A stretch of 64,000 nt of DNA from Jejuia sp047345485 (lineage in GTDB: Bacteria > Bacteroidota > Bacteroidia > Flavobacteriales > Flavobacteriaceae): contig NZ_JBLFEN010000007.1 in assembly GCF_047345485.1 (NCBI RefSeq), positions 109,888-173,887 of the forward strand, given 5' to 3'. The notes under the pieces were generated by a model. The model worked only from the letters and a program-made list of their open reading frames with translations, did not search any database and was not told the origin of the DNA. Both the position numbers and the translations under genes were made by a program. Below, one piece after another: positions 35,236 through 43,394 of the stretch (positions are counted from its first letter, which is position 1; each line of letters begins with the position of its first letter).

Positions 35236-35840
35236 AAACATACTTCATCACAGGCATTTCAACCGATGTTGGCAAAACAGTAGCTTCTGCAATTATCACT
35301 GAAGCTTTAGAAGCCGATTATTGGAAACCAGTACAAGCGGGAGAATTAGATAATTGTGACACAAAAAAAGTAGAGCGCTTAGTCTCTAATTCTAAATCTA
35401 AATTTCACCCCAACGCCTATGCATTAAAAACACCTATGAGTCCGCATGGTGCAGCAGAAATTGATGGAATTACAATAGATATTAAAACGATAAAGCCACC
35501 AAAAACTAAGAATAATTTAGTTATAGAAGGTGCAGGTGGTTTATTAGTGCCTTTAAATAATACAGAAACTATTTTTGATATCATACAACCAGATTATAAA
35601 GTTATTGTAGTATCCAGACATTATTTAGGAAGCATAAATCACACACTTTTAACGGTGCAAGCACTAAAAAATAAAGGATTTGATGTGTCCATTATCTTTA
35701 GCGGAGACGAACATAACACTACTGAAGATATTATAAAAAAAATGACGCAAGTGCCCATACTCGGAAGAATTGATGAAGAGCCCTATTTTGATAAAAATGT
35801 GGTAAAAGCATATGCAGAACTGTTTAAAGACAAATTATGA
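35232..35840 (+). CDS. bioD: Dethiobiotin synthetase
   Basis: 202 residues. P-loop GISTDVGKTVASA at the N-terminus, the substrate segment KPVQAGELD, the magnesium region and VIEGAGGLLVPL in the middle are diagnostic. It carboxylates 7,8-diaminopelargonate with ATP and CO2 to dethiobiotin. It overlaps the preceding and following genes by four bases each (ATGA), so translation is coupled on both sides. Confidence 0.95.
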   Translation: MKTYFITGISTDVGKTVASAIITEALEADYWKPVQAGELDNCDTKKVERLVSNSKSKFHPNAYALKTPMSPHGAAEIDGITIDIKTIKPPKTKNNLVIEGAGGLLVPLNNTETIFDIIQPDYKVIVVSRHYLGSINHTLLTVQALKNKGFDVSIIFSGDEHNTTEDIIKKMTQVPILGRIDEEPYFDKNVVKAYAELFKDKL

Positions 35841-37102
35841 GTCTTCAAAAAAGAGATAAAAAACACTTGTGGCATCCGCTAAAGCAGCACCAACTAAACC
35901 CAGACAGTTTAGCTATTGTAAAAGCAAAAGGCTGTATACTAACTGATGAAGATGGTAACGAGTATATTGATGCTATTGCCTCATGGTACACCTGTATGTA
36001 CGGGCATTGTAACGAGTATATTGTTGAAGCCACGTACAAACAAATGCAGCAATTAGACCAGGTGATGTTTAGCGATTTTACACACGAACCTGTTATAAAA
36101 CTTTCTGAAGAACTCATTAAAATTTTACCCCAAAACCAAAACAAAATTTATTTTAATGATAATGGCTCTACCGCCGTAGAAGCTGGGATAAAAATGGCAT
36201 TGCAATATTATTTTAATAATGGCGAAAAACGGTCGTTATTTATTGCTTTTGAAAACGGATTTCATGGCGATACCTTTGGCGCCATGAGTGTTTCGGGGCT
36301 TTCTGTGTATAACGACCCTTTTGAAGATTTTTTAATCGATGTAAAACGCATTCCTACGCCTAACGGAAGCAATACCAAAACCCTATTAGAGCAACTTAAA
36401 CTTTTAGTGTCACACCATAATATTGCTGGTTTTATATACGAACCGCTAATTCAAGGTGCGGCAGGCATGAAAACCCATGATGCCAAAGGCTTAAATACAA
36501 TTCTGAATTTCTTCAAACAGCATAACATCCTCACCATAGCTGATGAAGTAATGACAGGTTTTGGTAAAACAGGCAAAAATTTTGCATCAGATTATTTGGA
36601 AACTAAACCCGATATTATGTGCTTAAGTAAGGCACTCACAGCAGGTTTACTGCCAATGGCTATTACATCTTGTACACAAGAAATTTATGATGCATTTTTA
36701 AGTAACGATGTTGCAAAAGGCTTCTTCCATTGCCACACCTACTCTGCAAATCCTGTGGCCTGTGCTACCGCAATTGCTGGTATTGAGTTACTCACCTCTA
36801 CTAAAATTCAAGATAGTATAAAGTGGATAGAACAATCGCATTCAAAGTTTAACACAGAAATAAAGAACCATCCCAAAGTTGAAACAACAAGGCATTTAGG
36901 CGTTATTTTTGCCATAGACCTCAACGTTAAAATGGCACGTTACGGCGATTTACGCGATAAACTCCTAAAGTTTTTTATGGACAGAGGTGTATTTTTACGC
37001 CCGCTCGGAAACACCATTTATATACAAGTGCCTTATGTGATTTCAAAAGCCGAATTGCAAAAAGTGTATCAAACTATTCAAGATGCGTTACATTTTATTT
37101 AG
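35837..37102 (+). CDS. bioA: Adenosylmethionine-8-amino-7-oxononanoate aminotransferase
   Basis: 421 residues, class III aminotransferase. HLWHPLKQH at the start and ASWYTCMYGHCNEYI are typical of BioA; the PLP pocket contains FENGFHGDTFGAMSVSG, the aspartate in IADEVMTGFGKTGK and the Schiff-base lysine in CLSKALTAGLLPMA. It transfers the amino group of S-adenosylmethionine to KAPA, giving DAPA. Its ATG overlaps the bioD stop. The stop codon TAG coincides with the first base of a dispersed structured repeat. Confidence 0.95.
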   Translation: MSLQKRDKKHLWHPLKQHQLNPDSLAIVKAKGCILTDEDGNEYIDAIASWYTCMYGHCNEYIVEATYKQMQQLDQVMFSDFTHEPVIKLSEELIKILPQNQNKIYFNDNGSTAVEAGIKMALQYYFNNGEKRSLFIAFENGFHGDTFGAMSVSGLSVYNDPFEDFLIDVKRIPTPNGSNTKTLLEQLKLLVSHHNIAGFIYEPLIQGAAGMKTHDAKGLNTILNFFKQHNILTIADEVMTGFGKTGKNFASDYLETKPDIMCLSKALTAGLLPMAITSCTQEIYDAFLSNDVAKGFFHCHTYSANPVACATAIAGIELLTSTKIQDSIKWIEQSHSKFNTEIKNHPKVETTRHLGVIFAIDLNVKMARYGDLRDKLLKFFMDRGVFLRPLGNTIYIQVPYVISKAELQKVYQTIQDALHFI

Positions 37103-37189
37103 GGCGTTACCCCAAAAAAGGGGTCGGGCTTTCGGGAGTCGCTCCCTCCTGCGTCGGGGAGCTTCAACAAATCCCTCAATCCCTAACGC
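37102..37189 (-). repeat. Dispersed structured repeat, copy 2 (after bioA, inverted)
   Basis: On the reverse strand it reads GCGTTAGGGATTG at the 5' end, CCCGACGCAGGAGG in the middle, AAAGCCCGACCCC and GGGGTAACGCCC at the 3' end. It starts on the last base of the bioA stop codon. GCGTTA and TAACGC at its two ends pair. Orientation is opposite to the copies after asnS and bioB. Confidence 0.75.
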
Positions 37190-37218
37190 AAATCAAAACC
37201 CGTAAAAACATGAAACAA

Positions 37219-37252
37219 TTGGCATAAATTGTACAACAATGCCCTAAATTTG
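37219..37252 (+). promoter_or_regulatory. Promoter before the biotin-cluster ketoacyl synthase
   Basis: TTG at 37219-37221 and TAAATTTG at 37245-37252 with 23 bases between, an exact -7 box. Because the box lies inside the 5' extension that an upstream TTG start (37229) would give, it supports a later translation start at 37280 or 37295. Confidence 0.55.
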
Positions 37253-37294
37253 CCTTTTAAAATAGTGCATGTTGATTATATGCAACAAACCGAC

Positions 37295-38452
37295 ATGAAT
37301 ACACCAATATCCATAACAGCCATAGCGTCCATTTCTCCTTTAGGAACATCATTAGACGCCACATGGAAAAGCTATCAAAGTAACTCGCCTTGTATTTCTG
37401 AGGAAACATATTCTGGAAAATCAGTTTTGGTATCGCAAATTTCAGAAGACGCCAAATATGAGATTGCGCTATTAAAACAATCAGACAACAAATACAAAAC
37501 GCTAGATGACACTGTTCTTTTTGCTATATACGCTTCTAGGCAAGCTATAAAAAAAGCAGGTTGGAATGCCTCTGATAATTTCGGAATTAATATTGGTTCA
37601 TCTCGCGGTGCTACTCGTTTGTTTGAAACCTATCATGAGTCATTTTTAAAACACAATAAAGCCGAAACCTTAAGTTCGCCAACTACTACTTTAGGAAATA
37701 TTTCCTCGTGGGTAGCACACGATTTGCAAACACAAGGTCCCGAAATTAGCCATTCCATAACATGCTCTACTGCTTTACATAGCATACTAAATGGTATTGC
37801 TTGGATAAATTCTGGTATGTGCAGTAAGTTTTTAGTTGGTGGTAGCGAAGCACCATTAACGCCGTTTACTATTGCACAAATGCAAGCCTTAAAAATCTAT
37901 TCTAAAGAAAACGGTGACTATCCTTGTCGTGCTTTAGATTTTGAAAAGACTAAAAACACCATGCTTTTAGGAGAAGGCGCTGCAATGGTGTGTTTAGAAG
38001 AAGGTAAAAAAACTAATGCCATAGCAACAATTACGGGTTATGGGTATGCTACCGAAATATTAAAACACAACATCTCGATATCTAGTGACGCCCAGTGCTT
38101 TCAAAAATCTATGGCTATGGCTTTAAAAAACTTAAATCCTAATGAGATTGATGTTATTGTCATGCATGCACCAGGCACAATTAAAGGTGACACATCAGAA
38201 TATAAGGCCATCCAAAACGTATTTAAAGATAAGCTACCAGCAGTAACATCCAATAAATGGAAAATTGGACATACATTTGGTGCATCTGGTGTTTTAAGTT
38301 TAGAACTAGCAATTTTAATGATTCAATATCAGAAATTTATAGATATCCCTTATTTAAAACCTCAAAAATCTCCAAAGTCTATTAAAAACGTGATGATTAA
38401 TGCTGTTGGTTTTGGTGGTAATGCAGTTTCTATATTATTAAGTAAAAACTAA
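37295..38452 (+). CDS. Beta-ketoacyl-ACP synthase-like protein in the biotin cluster
   Basis: 385 residues from the ATG at 37295 (37280 is also possible). Thiolase-fold condensing enzyme of the FabB/FabF type with the catalytic triad intact: Cys157 in ITCSTALHS, His291 in VMHAPGT and His326 in KWKIGHTFGASG, counted from 37295. The lysine before the second histidine is kept. It is shorter and more diverged than housekeeping FabF (the usual HGTGT reads HAPGT). Its position between bioA and bioB suggests a dedicated condensing step in making the pimeloyl moiety, because no bioC or bioH is seen here. It differs from BioZ, which is FabH-like. That function is inferred from position only. Confidence 0.82.
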   Translation: MNTPISITAIASISPLGTSLDATWKSYQSNSPCISEETYSGKSVLVSQISEDAKYEIALLKQSDNKYKTLDDTVLFAIYASRQAIKKAGWNASDNFGINIGSSRGATRLFETYHESFLKHNKAETLSSPTTTLGNISSWVAHDLQTQGPEISHSITCSTALHSILNGIAWINSGMCSKFLVGGSEAPLTPFTIAQMQALKIYSKENGDYPCRALDFEKTKNTMLLGEGAAMVCLEEGKKTNAIATITGYGYATEILKHNISISSDAQCFQKSMAMALKNLNPNEIDVIVMHAPGTIKGDTSEYKAIQNVFKDKLPAVTSNKWKIGHTFGASGVLSLELAILMIQYQKFIDIPYLKPQKSPKSIKNVMINAVGFGGNAVSILLSKN

Positions 38453-38502
38453 AAGTTTTATCTTTTAATTACTATTTTTGATTTCAACTAACTGATAGAT
38501 TT

Positions 38503-39597
38503 ATGAGCGTGACTAAACACAACTGGACAAAAGCGGAAATTCTTGATATTTATAATAAGCCTTTAATGGAGTTGCTTTACGAGGCGGCAACAATACATAG
38601 GGTAAATCACGATCCAAATACAGTTCAAGTTTCTACATTATTATCTATAAAAACAGGAGGATGTCCTGAAGATTGTGGGTATTGCCCGCAAGCAGCACGT
38701 TATCACACAGATATTGAAGGTAATGATTTAATGAGCGTTCAGCATGTAAAAGCGCAAGCGTTACGTGCAAAATCTACTGGAAGTTCTCGCGTATGTATGG
38801 GAGCTGCATGGCGAAATGTAAAAGATGGCGAAGAGTTTGATCAGGTTTTAGAAATGGTACGTACCATTAATAAACTAGATATGGAAGTGTGCTGTACTTT
38901 AGGCATGCTTACCGAAAACCAAGCACAACGTTTAGCAGAAGCCGGCTTATATGCTTACAATCATAATTTAGATTCTTCTGAAGAGTATTATAAAGAAGTG
39001 ATTTCTACTCGTGGTTTCGAAGATCGCCTAGAAACTATTGATAATGTGAGAAAAACTAATGTTACTGTTTGTAGTGGTGGTATTATTGGAATGGGAGAAA
39101 AAATAGAAGATAGAGCTGGTATGCTGGTAGCGCTTTCTACTTTAAATCCGCAACCAGAATCTACACCTATTAATGCATTAGTCGCTGTTGATGGCACACC
39201 TCTTGAAGACCAAACACCAGTGTCTATATGGGAAATGGTACGTATGGTAGCTACCACGCGTATTGTGTTGCCGGAAACCCAAGTTCGTTTAAGTGCTGGA
39301 AGAACACAAATGAGTAGAGAAGGACAAGCCATGTGCTTTTTTGCGGGTGCTAACTCTATTTTTGCGGGCGATAAATTATTAACTACTCCAAATCCTGATG
39401 TAAATGAGGATATGGAAATGTTTAAACTCTTAGGCTTAAATCCGCAAAAGCCATTTATTAAAAAAACACAACCACAATCGGTTGAGGCTAAGGATTCTCA
39501 ATTTGAAGCTTTGGGTGAAAAGCCTAAATGGACGAGACCAGAACACAAAATTGAACGTAACGAAGTTGCTAAAACAAAGGCTAAGGCAGTTAAGTAA
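38503..39597 (+). CDS. bioB: Biotin synthase
   Basis: 364 residues. The radical SAM motif CxxxCxxC is in KTGGCPEDCGYCPQAARYHT; further conserved parts are KSTGSSRVCMGAAWR, CCTLGMLTE, AYNHNLDSS and RLSAGRTQMSREGQAMCFFAGANSIFAG, where the Arg and cysteines hold the auxiliary 2Fe-2S cluster that gives the sulfur atom. It converts dethiobiotin to biotin. A Lys-rich C-terminal tail of about 35 residues extends beyond the usual end. Last gene of the cluster, separated from the KAS gene by 50 bases; a dispersed repeat follows its stop. Confidence 0.97.
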   Translation: MSVTKHNWTKAEILDIYNKPLMELLYEAATIHRVNHDPNTVQVSTLLSIKTGGCPEDCGYCPQAARYHTDIEGNDLMSVQHVKAQALRAKSTGSSRVCMGAAWRNVKDGEEFDQVLEMVRTINKLDMEVCCTLGMLTENQAQRLAEAGLYAYNHNLDSSEEYYKEVISTRGFEDRLETIDNVRKTNVTVCSGGIIGMGEKIEDRAGMLVALSTLNPQPESTPINALVAVDGTPLEDQTPVSIWEMVRMVATTRIVLPETQVRLSAGRTQMSREGQAMCFFAGANSIFAGDKLLTTPNPDVNEDMEMFKLLGLNPQKPFIKKTQPQSVEAKDSQFEALGEKPKWTRPEHKIERNEVAKTKAKAVK

Positions 39598-39630
39598 CTA
39601 GTTAACTTAGTAAAATCTACCTTGGCAAGC

Positions 39631-39723
39631 CCCGCGTTAGGGATTGCAGTGTATAGCCCACAGCCCGACGCAGGAGGTGCGAGGACTAGTAACGTAAAGC
39701 CCGACCCCTTGTGGGTAACGCCC
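39631..39723 (+). repeat. Dispersed structured repeat, copy 3 (after bioB)
   Basis: Starts CCCGCGTTAGGGATTGCAG, has CCCGACGCAGGAGG in the middle and AAAGCCCGACCCC then GGGTAACGCCC at the end. It begins 33 bases after the bioB stop and ends 20 bases before the feoA promoter. GCGTTA at one end pairs with TAACGC at the other. Confidence 0.78.
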
Positions 39724-39742
39724 AAATAATTACACTTTAACT

Positions 39743-39772
39743 TTTGTACTTATAAAGTTTGCTGTATTTTTG
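39743..39772 (+). promoter_or_regulatory. Promoter of feoA-feoB
   Basis: TTTG at 39743-39746 and TATTTTTG at 39765-39772, 18 bases apart, match the Bacteroidota promoter without mismatch. The feoA start is 26 bases downstream. No iron-regulator palindrome is obvious to me within it. Confidence 0.7.
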
Positions 39773-39798
39773 CTTCTTTAAAATCAATCTAAATAAGC

Positions 39799-40035
39799 TT
39801 GCAAGACACTTTAGCACATTTAAAACGTGGAGAACGTGGCATTATTACTGATGTTTCCTCTGTTGAAATTCCTTTAAAATTACTTGAAATGGGGTGTTTA
39901 CCTGGTAACTCGGTAGAACTTTTGCAAGTGGCACCCTTCCAGGACCCGATGTATTTAAATATAAATGGCTCGCATCTAGCGATTAGAAAAGAAACGGCTG
40001 CCCTTATTTTAATTGAAAAAGTAGCACATGAGTAA
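39799..40035 (+). CDS. feoA: Ferrous iron transport protein A
   Basis: 78 residues, one SH3-like FeoA domain: LKRGERGIITDVSSVEIPLKLLEMGCLPGNSVELLQVAPFQDPMYLNINGSHLAIRKETAALI. The start is TTG at 39799, as no ATG is available in frame before the domain. FeoA binds the FeoB G-domain or membrane part and aids Fe2+ import. It overlaps feoB by 8 bases. Confidence 0.95.
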   Translation: MQDTLAHLKRGERGIITDVSSVEIPLKLLEMGCLPGNSVELLQVAPFQDPMYLNINGSHLAIRKETAALILIEKVAHE

Positions 40036-42127
40036 ACAGATAAACGTTGCTTTAATTGGCAATCCTAATACTGGAAAAACTTCGGTTTTTAATGCTTTAA
40101 CGGGTTTAAACCAAAAGGTTGGCAATTACCCCGGTATTACGGTTGAAAAAAAACAGGGTATTTGTAAATTACCCCGTGGTGTTAAGGCGCATATTATTGA
40201 TTTACCAGGAACGTACAGTTTAAATGCGTCTTCGCTTGATGAAAATGTCGTTATTGAACTTTTATTGAATAAAAACGATAAGGATTTTCCTGATATTGCT
40301 GTGGTGGTAACCGATGTTGAAAACCTAAAACGGAACCTTTTATTATTCACCCAAATTAAAGATTTAGAAATACCGACGCTACTAGTGATAAATATGGCAG
40401 ACCGTATGCGTTACAAAGGTATTTCTTTAAATATTGATTATTTAGAAGAGCAACTTAATACTAAAATTGCACTTATAAGTACACGAAAAAATAAGGGTAT
40501 CGATACACTAAAAACCTTAATTGCAAACTATAAAGAGGTATCGGTAAAGCCTTGTTTAGATACTAATAGTATTGACCCAACGTATTTTGGAAATTTAAAA
40601 AAGGCATTTCCTAACCAATTATTATATAAACTTTGGTTAGTAATTACCCAAGATGTTAATTTTGGAAAAACAGACAGAAATGATTTTGATGCGGTTGCCG
40701 ATTTTAAGACCAAAAGTAAAGGCGATCTAAAACGTTTACAGCAAAAAGAAACTATAAAACGGTATCAATTTATAAATAATGCCTTAGCTAAAGGGCAAAC
40801 TATAGATTTAAGTCAGGCCAAAGATTTACGCATTAAATTAGATAGAATTTTAACGCATAAAGTTTGGGGATATCTTATTTTTGGTTTTATTCTATTAACA
40901 ATTTTTCAAGCTATTTATGATTGGTCTAGTGTACCCATGGACTTTATTGATGGGGCATTTGCTAGTTTAAGCGAATGGATAAAAAATAGTTTACCCCAAG
41001 GTGCTTTTACCAATTTAATTGCTGAAGGTATTATTCCTGGTTTGGGTGGTATTGTTATTTTTATTCCGCAAATTGCATTTCTATTTTTATTTATAGCCGT
41101 ACTTGAAGAAAGTGGTTACATGAGTCGCGTAGTATTTTTAATGGACAGAATTATGAGGCGTTTTGGTTTGAGCGGCAAAAGTGTTGTGCCACTTATTTCT
41201 GGTACGGCTTGCGCTATTCCTGCTATTATGGCAACACGTAATATTGAAAGTTGGAAAGAACGTTTAATTACTATTTTAGTAACACCTTTTACAACCTGTT
41301 CTGCACGCTTACCTGTGTACCTTATTATTATTGCTTTAGTCATTCCTGAAGGGCGATTTTTTGGGTTAAGCTATCAAGCGTTAACCTTAATGCTACTGTA
41401 TTTAATTGGTTTTGGAACGGCTATTGTTTCCGCTTTTATTTTAAATAAAATTCTAAAAATTAAAAGTAAAACGTTTTTTGTTGTTGAAATGCCTAACTAC
41501 AAACTCCCCATGTTTAAAAATGTGGCTTTAACGGTTATTGAAAAAACAAAATCCTTTGTATTTGGTGCTGGTAAAATTATTTTGGCCATTTCTATTATTC
41601 TTTGGTTTTTAGCATCTTATGGCCCTGGAGAACAGTTTAATAATGCTGAAACTATTATTTCTATTGAATATGCATCTCAAAATTTAAATGAAGACGAGTT
41701 ACAACAAAAAATAGCATCGCATAAACTAGAACATTCTTTTATTGGTATTGCTGGTCATGCTATTGAGCCTGTAATTAGACCTTTAGGATACGATTGGAAA
41801 ATTGGCATAGCCATTGTAAGCTCATTTGCTGCTCGTGAAGTTTTTGTGGGTACACTAGCTACTATTTACAGTGTTGGAAATGACGATGAAGCTACCATTA
41901 AAAACCGAATGGCTGCAGAAGTAAATCCAATTCTCGGTGGTCCGTTATTTAATTTTGCATCGGGTATTTCACTATTATTATTTTATGCCTTCGCTATGCA
42001 ATGTATGAGTACACTAGCCATTGTTAAAAAGGAGACAAACAGCTGGAAATGGCCAACCTTACAACTGGTGATAATGACGCTTTTTGCCTATATTGTAGCT
42101 TTAATTGCCTTCCAGTTTTTGAAATAA
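40028..42127 (+). CDS. feoB: Ferrous iron transport protein B
   Basis: 699 residues. N-terminal GTPase domain with G1 GNPNTGKTS, the switch I region VGNYPGITVEKK, G3 DLPGTYSL and the G4-like VINMADRM, followed by a helical spacer and a membrane part with two gate regions: RNIESWKERLITILVTPFTTCSARLPVY, where the cysteine is a proposed Fe2+ ligand, and SGISLLLFYAFAMQCMSTLAIVKKETNSWKWP. It imports Fe2+ through the inner membrane. It is somewhat shorter than E. coli FeoB (773). Cotranscribed with feoA; a Cys-rich small protein follows 27 bases later. Confidence 0.97.
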   Translation: MSKQINVALIGNPNTGKTSVFNALTGLNQKVGNYPGITVEKKQGICKLPRGVKAHIIDLPGTYSLNASSLDENVVIELLLNKNDKDFPDIAVVVTDVENLKRNLLLFTQIKDLEIPTLLVINMADRMRYKGISLNIDYLEEQLNTKIALISTRKNKGIDTLKTLIANYKEVSVKPCLDTNSIDPTYFGNLKKAFPNQLLYKLWLVITQDVNFGKTDRNDFDAVADFKTKSKGDLKRLQQKETIKRYQFINNALAKGQTIDLSQAKDLRIKLDRILTHKVWGYLIFGFILLTIFQAIYDWSSVPMDFIDGAFASLSEWIKNSLPQGAFTNLIAEGIIPGLGGIVIFIPQIAFLFLFIAVLEESGYMSRVVFLMDRIMRRFGLSGKSVVPLISGTACAIPAIMATRNIESWKERLITILVTPFTTCSARLPVYLIIIALVIPEGRFFGLSYQALTLMLLYLIGFGTAIVSAFILNKILKIKSKTFFVVEMPNYKLPMFKNVALTVIEKTKSFVFGAGKIILAISIILWFLASYGPGEQFNNAETIISIEYASQNLNEDELQQKIASHKLEHSFIGIAGHAIEPVIRPLGYDWKIGIAIVSSFAAREVFVGTLATIYSVGNDDEATIKNRMAAEVNPILGGPLFNFASGISLLLFYAFAMQCMSTLAIVKKETNSWKWPTLQLVIMTLFAYIVALIAFQFLK

Positions 42128-42154
42128 AACCACTTTAAATTCGACTAAAGTATT

Positions 42155-42289
42155 ATGAACCACATCATCCAAAATATATTTGCCTTTACTGCGGTTGCCT
42201 TGGCGGTTTTATTTTTAATTAAAAAATTCTTCTGGAAAAAACCTGAAGCAAAAAAAGCTTGTGGTAATGATGGTTGTGGTTGTGATTAA
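42155..42289 (+). CDS. FeoB-associated Cys-rich membrane protein
   Basis: 44 residues: a short N-terminal polar part, one hydrophobic helix (IFAFTAVALAVLFLI), a basic stretch KKFFWKKPEAKKAC, and three cysteines at the end in CGNDGCGCD. This is the organisation of the FeoB-associated Cys-rich proteins found behind feoB in many Bacteroidota and Firmicutes, which may take the place of FeoC or hand on iron. It lies 27 bases after feoB in the same direction. The short length keeps it out of most automatic gene lists. Confidence 0.85.
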   Translation: MNHIIQNIFAFTAVALAVLFLIKKFFWKKPEAKKACGNDGCGCD

Positions 42290-42386
42290 ACTACATATTT
42301 AAAAACCTTTGCTCCAATATGGTAGCATTCCAAAATTTATAGCTAATTTGCTCTAGACTTGAAAAATACTATTAATATTTATTAAA

Positions 42387-43265
42387 ATGAAAAAAAGACT
42401 ATTTTTAAGTGTCATAGCTATAACTAGTATTACTGCGACATACTCACAAAGCAATACCACCAAATTATTAGATGCAAATTTAACCAACTTCAATACCTAT
42501 ATCGGCGTACCCCACAGCACAGTAGTTGGCTTACCAGAAGGCACATATCAATCTGATAACGTTAGAAAAGGTACACCGCTAGGTCTAAATAATGACCCTA
42601 AAAATATTTTTACAACAACCAATATAAATGGTGAAACCATATTGAATATTTCTGGTGAAGTTTATGGAAGCATTACCACAAAAGAAACCTACGGTAATTA
42701 TCATTTTAGCACCCTTTTTAGATGGGGACATAAAAAATGGGAACCAAGACTAGAAAGAAGAAAGGATTCAGGTATTTTATACCATAGTTATGGTAATTAT
42801 GGTCGTTTTTGGAATACTTGGAAAACCTGTTTGGAATTCCAGGTACAGGAAACAGATTTAGGTGATTTTATTTCCTTAAATGGCAATACGGCTACACCAA
42901 AAGTTAAAGGGCCAAAGGTTGAAATAAGAGGCGATGCCAATGCTGATCCTAAAAAATACGACCCTAATTTAAACACTTATTTTGAAGGAAAAGGGTATAT
43001 ACACGCAGCGTTAGAGCCGCAAAATCCTCATGGGAGTTGGAATCATTTAGAATTGTACGTAATTGGTAATGATGCGGTACATGTGGTAAACGGTAAAATT
43101 GTTATGGTGGTTGAAAATGCTATGAATCCTGAAACCAATACACCTTTAATTGAAGGGCAGATACAAATACAATCTGAAGCTGCGGAGTGTTATTATAAAA
43201 ATATGTCCGTAACGTCTATTACTGAATTCCCAGAGTTTATTTTAAAAGCTATTAAACTCAAGTAA
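42387..43265 (+). CDS. DUF1080 (3-keto-disaccharide hydrolase-like) secreted protein
   Basis: 292 residues with a signal peptide (MKKRLFLSVIAITSITATYSQ). The mature protein shows the DUF1080 jelly-roll features: NGETILNISGEVYGSITTKETYGNYHFSTLFRWG, DSGILYHSYG, the long segment FQVQETDLGDF and WNHLELYVIGNDAVHVVNGKIVM. This concanavalin-like fold is assigned to glycoside-related hydrolases acting on 3-keto sugars or to carbohydrate-binding roles. It stands between feoB and the DtxR regulator and is followed by a strong bidirectional terminator. No iron role is suggested by its sequence. Confidence 0.83.
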   Translation: MKKRLFLSVIAITSITATYSQSNTTKLLDANLTNFNTYIGVPHSTVVGLPEGTYQSDNVRKGTPLGLNNDPKNIFTTTNINGETILNISGEVYGSITTKETYGNYHFSTLFRWGHKKWEPRLERRKDSGILYHSYGNYGRFWNTWKTCLEFQVQETDLGDFISLNGNTATPKVKGPKVEIRGDANADPKKYDPNLNTYFEGKGYIHAALEPQNPHGSWNHLELYVIGNDAVHVVNGKIVMVVENAMNPETNTPLIEGQIQIQSEAAECYYKNMSVTSITEFPEFILKAIKLK

Positions 43266-43294
43266 TAAGTATTATTAGTTCAAAACAACTACAT

Positions 43295-43340
43295 TAAAAG
43301 TTGGCTTTTTTTATAATAAAAAGCCAACTTTTATTTTTTT
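43295..43340. terminator. Bidirectional-looking terminator after the DUF1080 gene
   Basis: A perfect stem of 15 base pairs (AAAAGTTGGCTTTTT at 43296-43310 with its complement at 43318-43332) around a 7-base loop, plus one flanking T-A pair, followed by a long T tract. The A-rich left side means it could also end reverse transcription. Confidence 0.9.
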
Positions 43341-43344
43341 TAGT

Positions 43345-43352
43345 TACATTTG
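43345..43352 (+). promoter_or_regulatory. Probable -7 box for the DtxR regulator operon
   Basis: TACATTTG matches TAnnTTTG. It lies just after the terminator of the previous gene and 42 bases before the regulator's ATG. The would-be -33 region is the T-rich end of the terminator hairpin and has no TTG. Confidence 0.45.
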
Positions 43353-43394
43353 AAAAAATTTTAAGCTCACTTAAAAATTAATTAAAGCAAACAA

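Noticed and set aside
37229..37294. Upstream TTG start for the ketoacyl synthase
   Set aside because: A promoter -7 box (TAAATTTG) lies within the extension, so it would be upstream of the transcript start.
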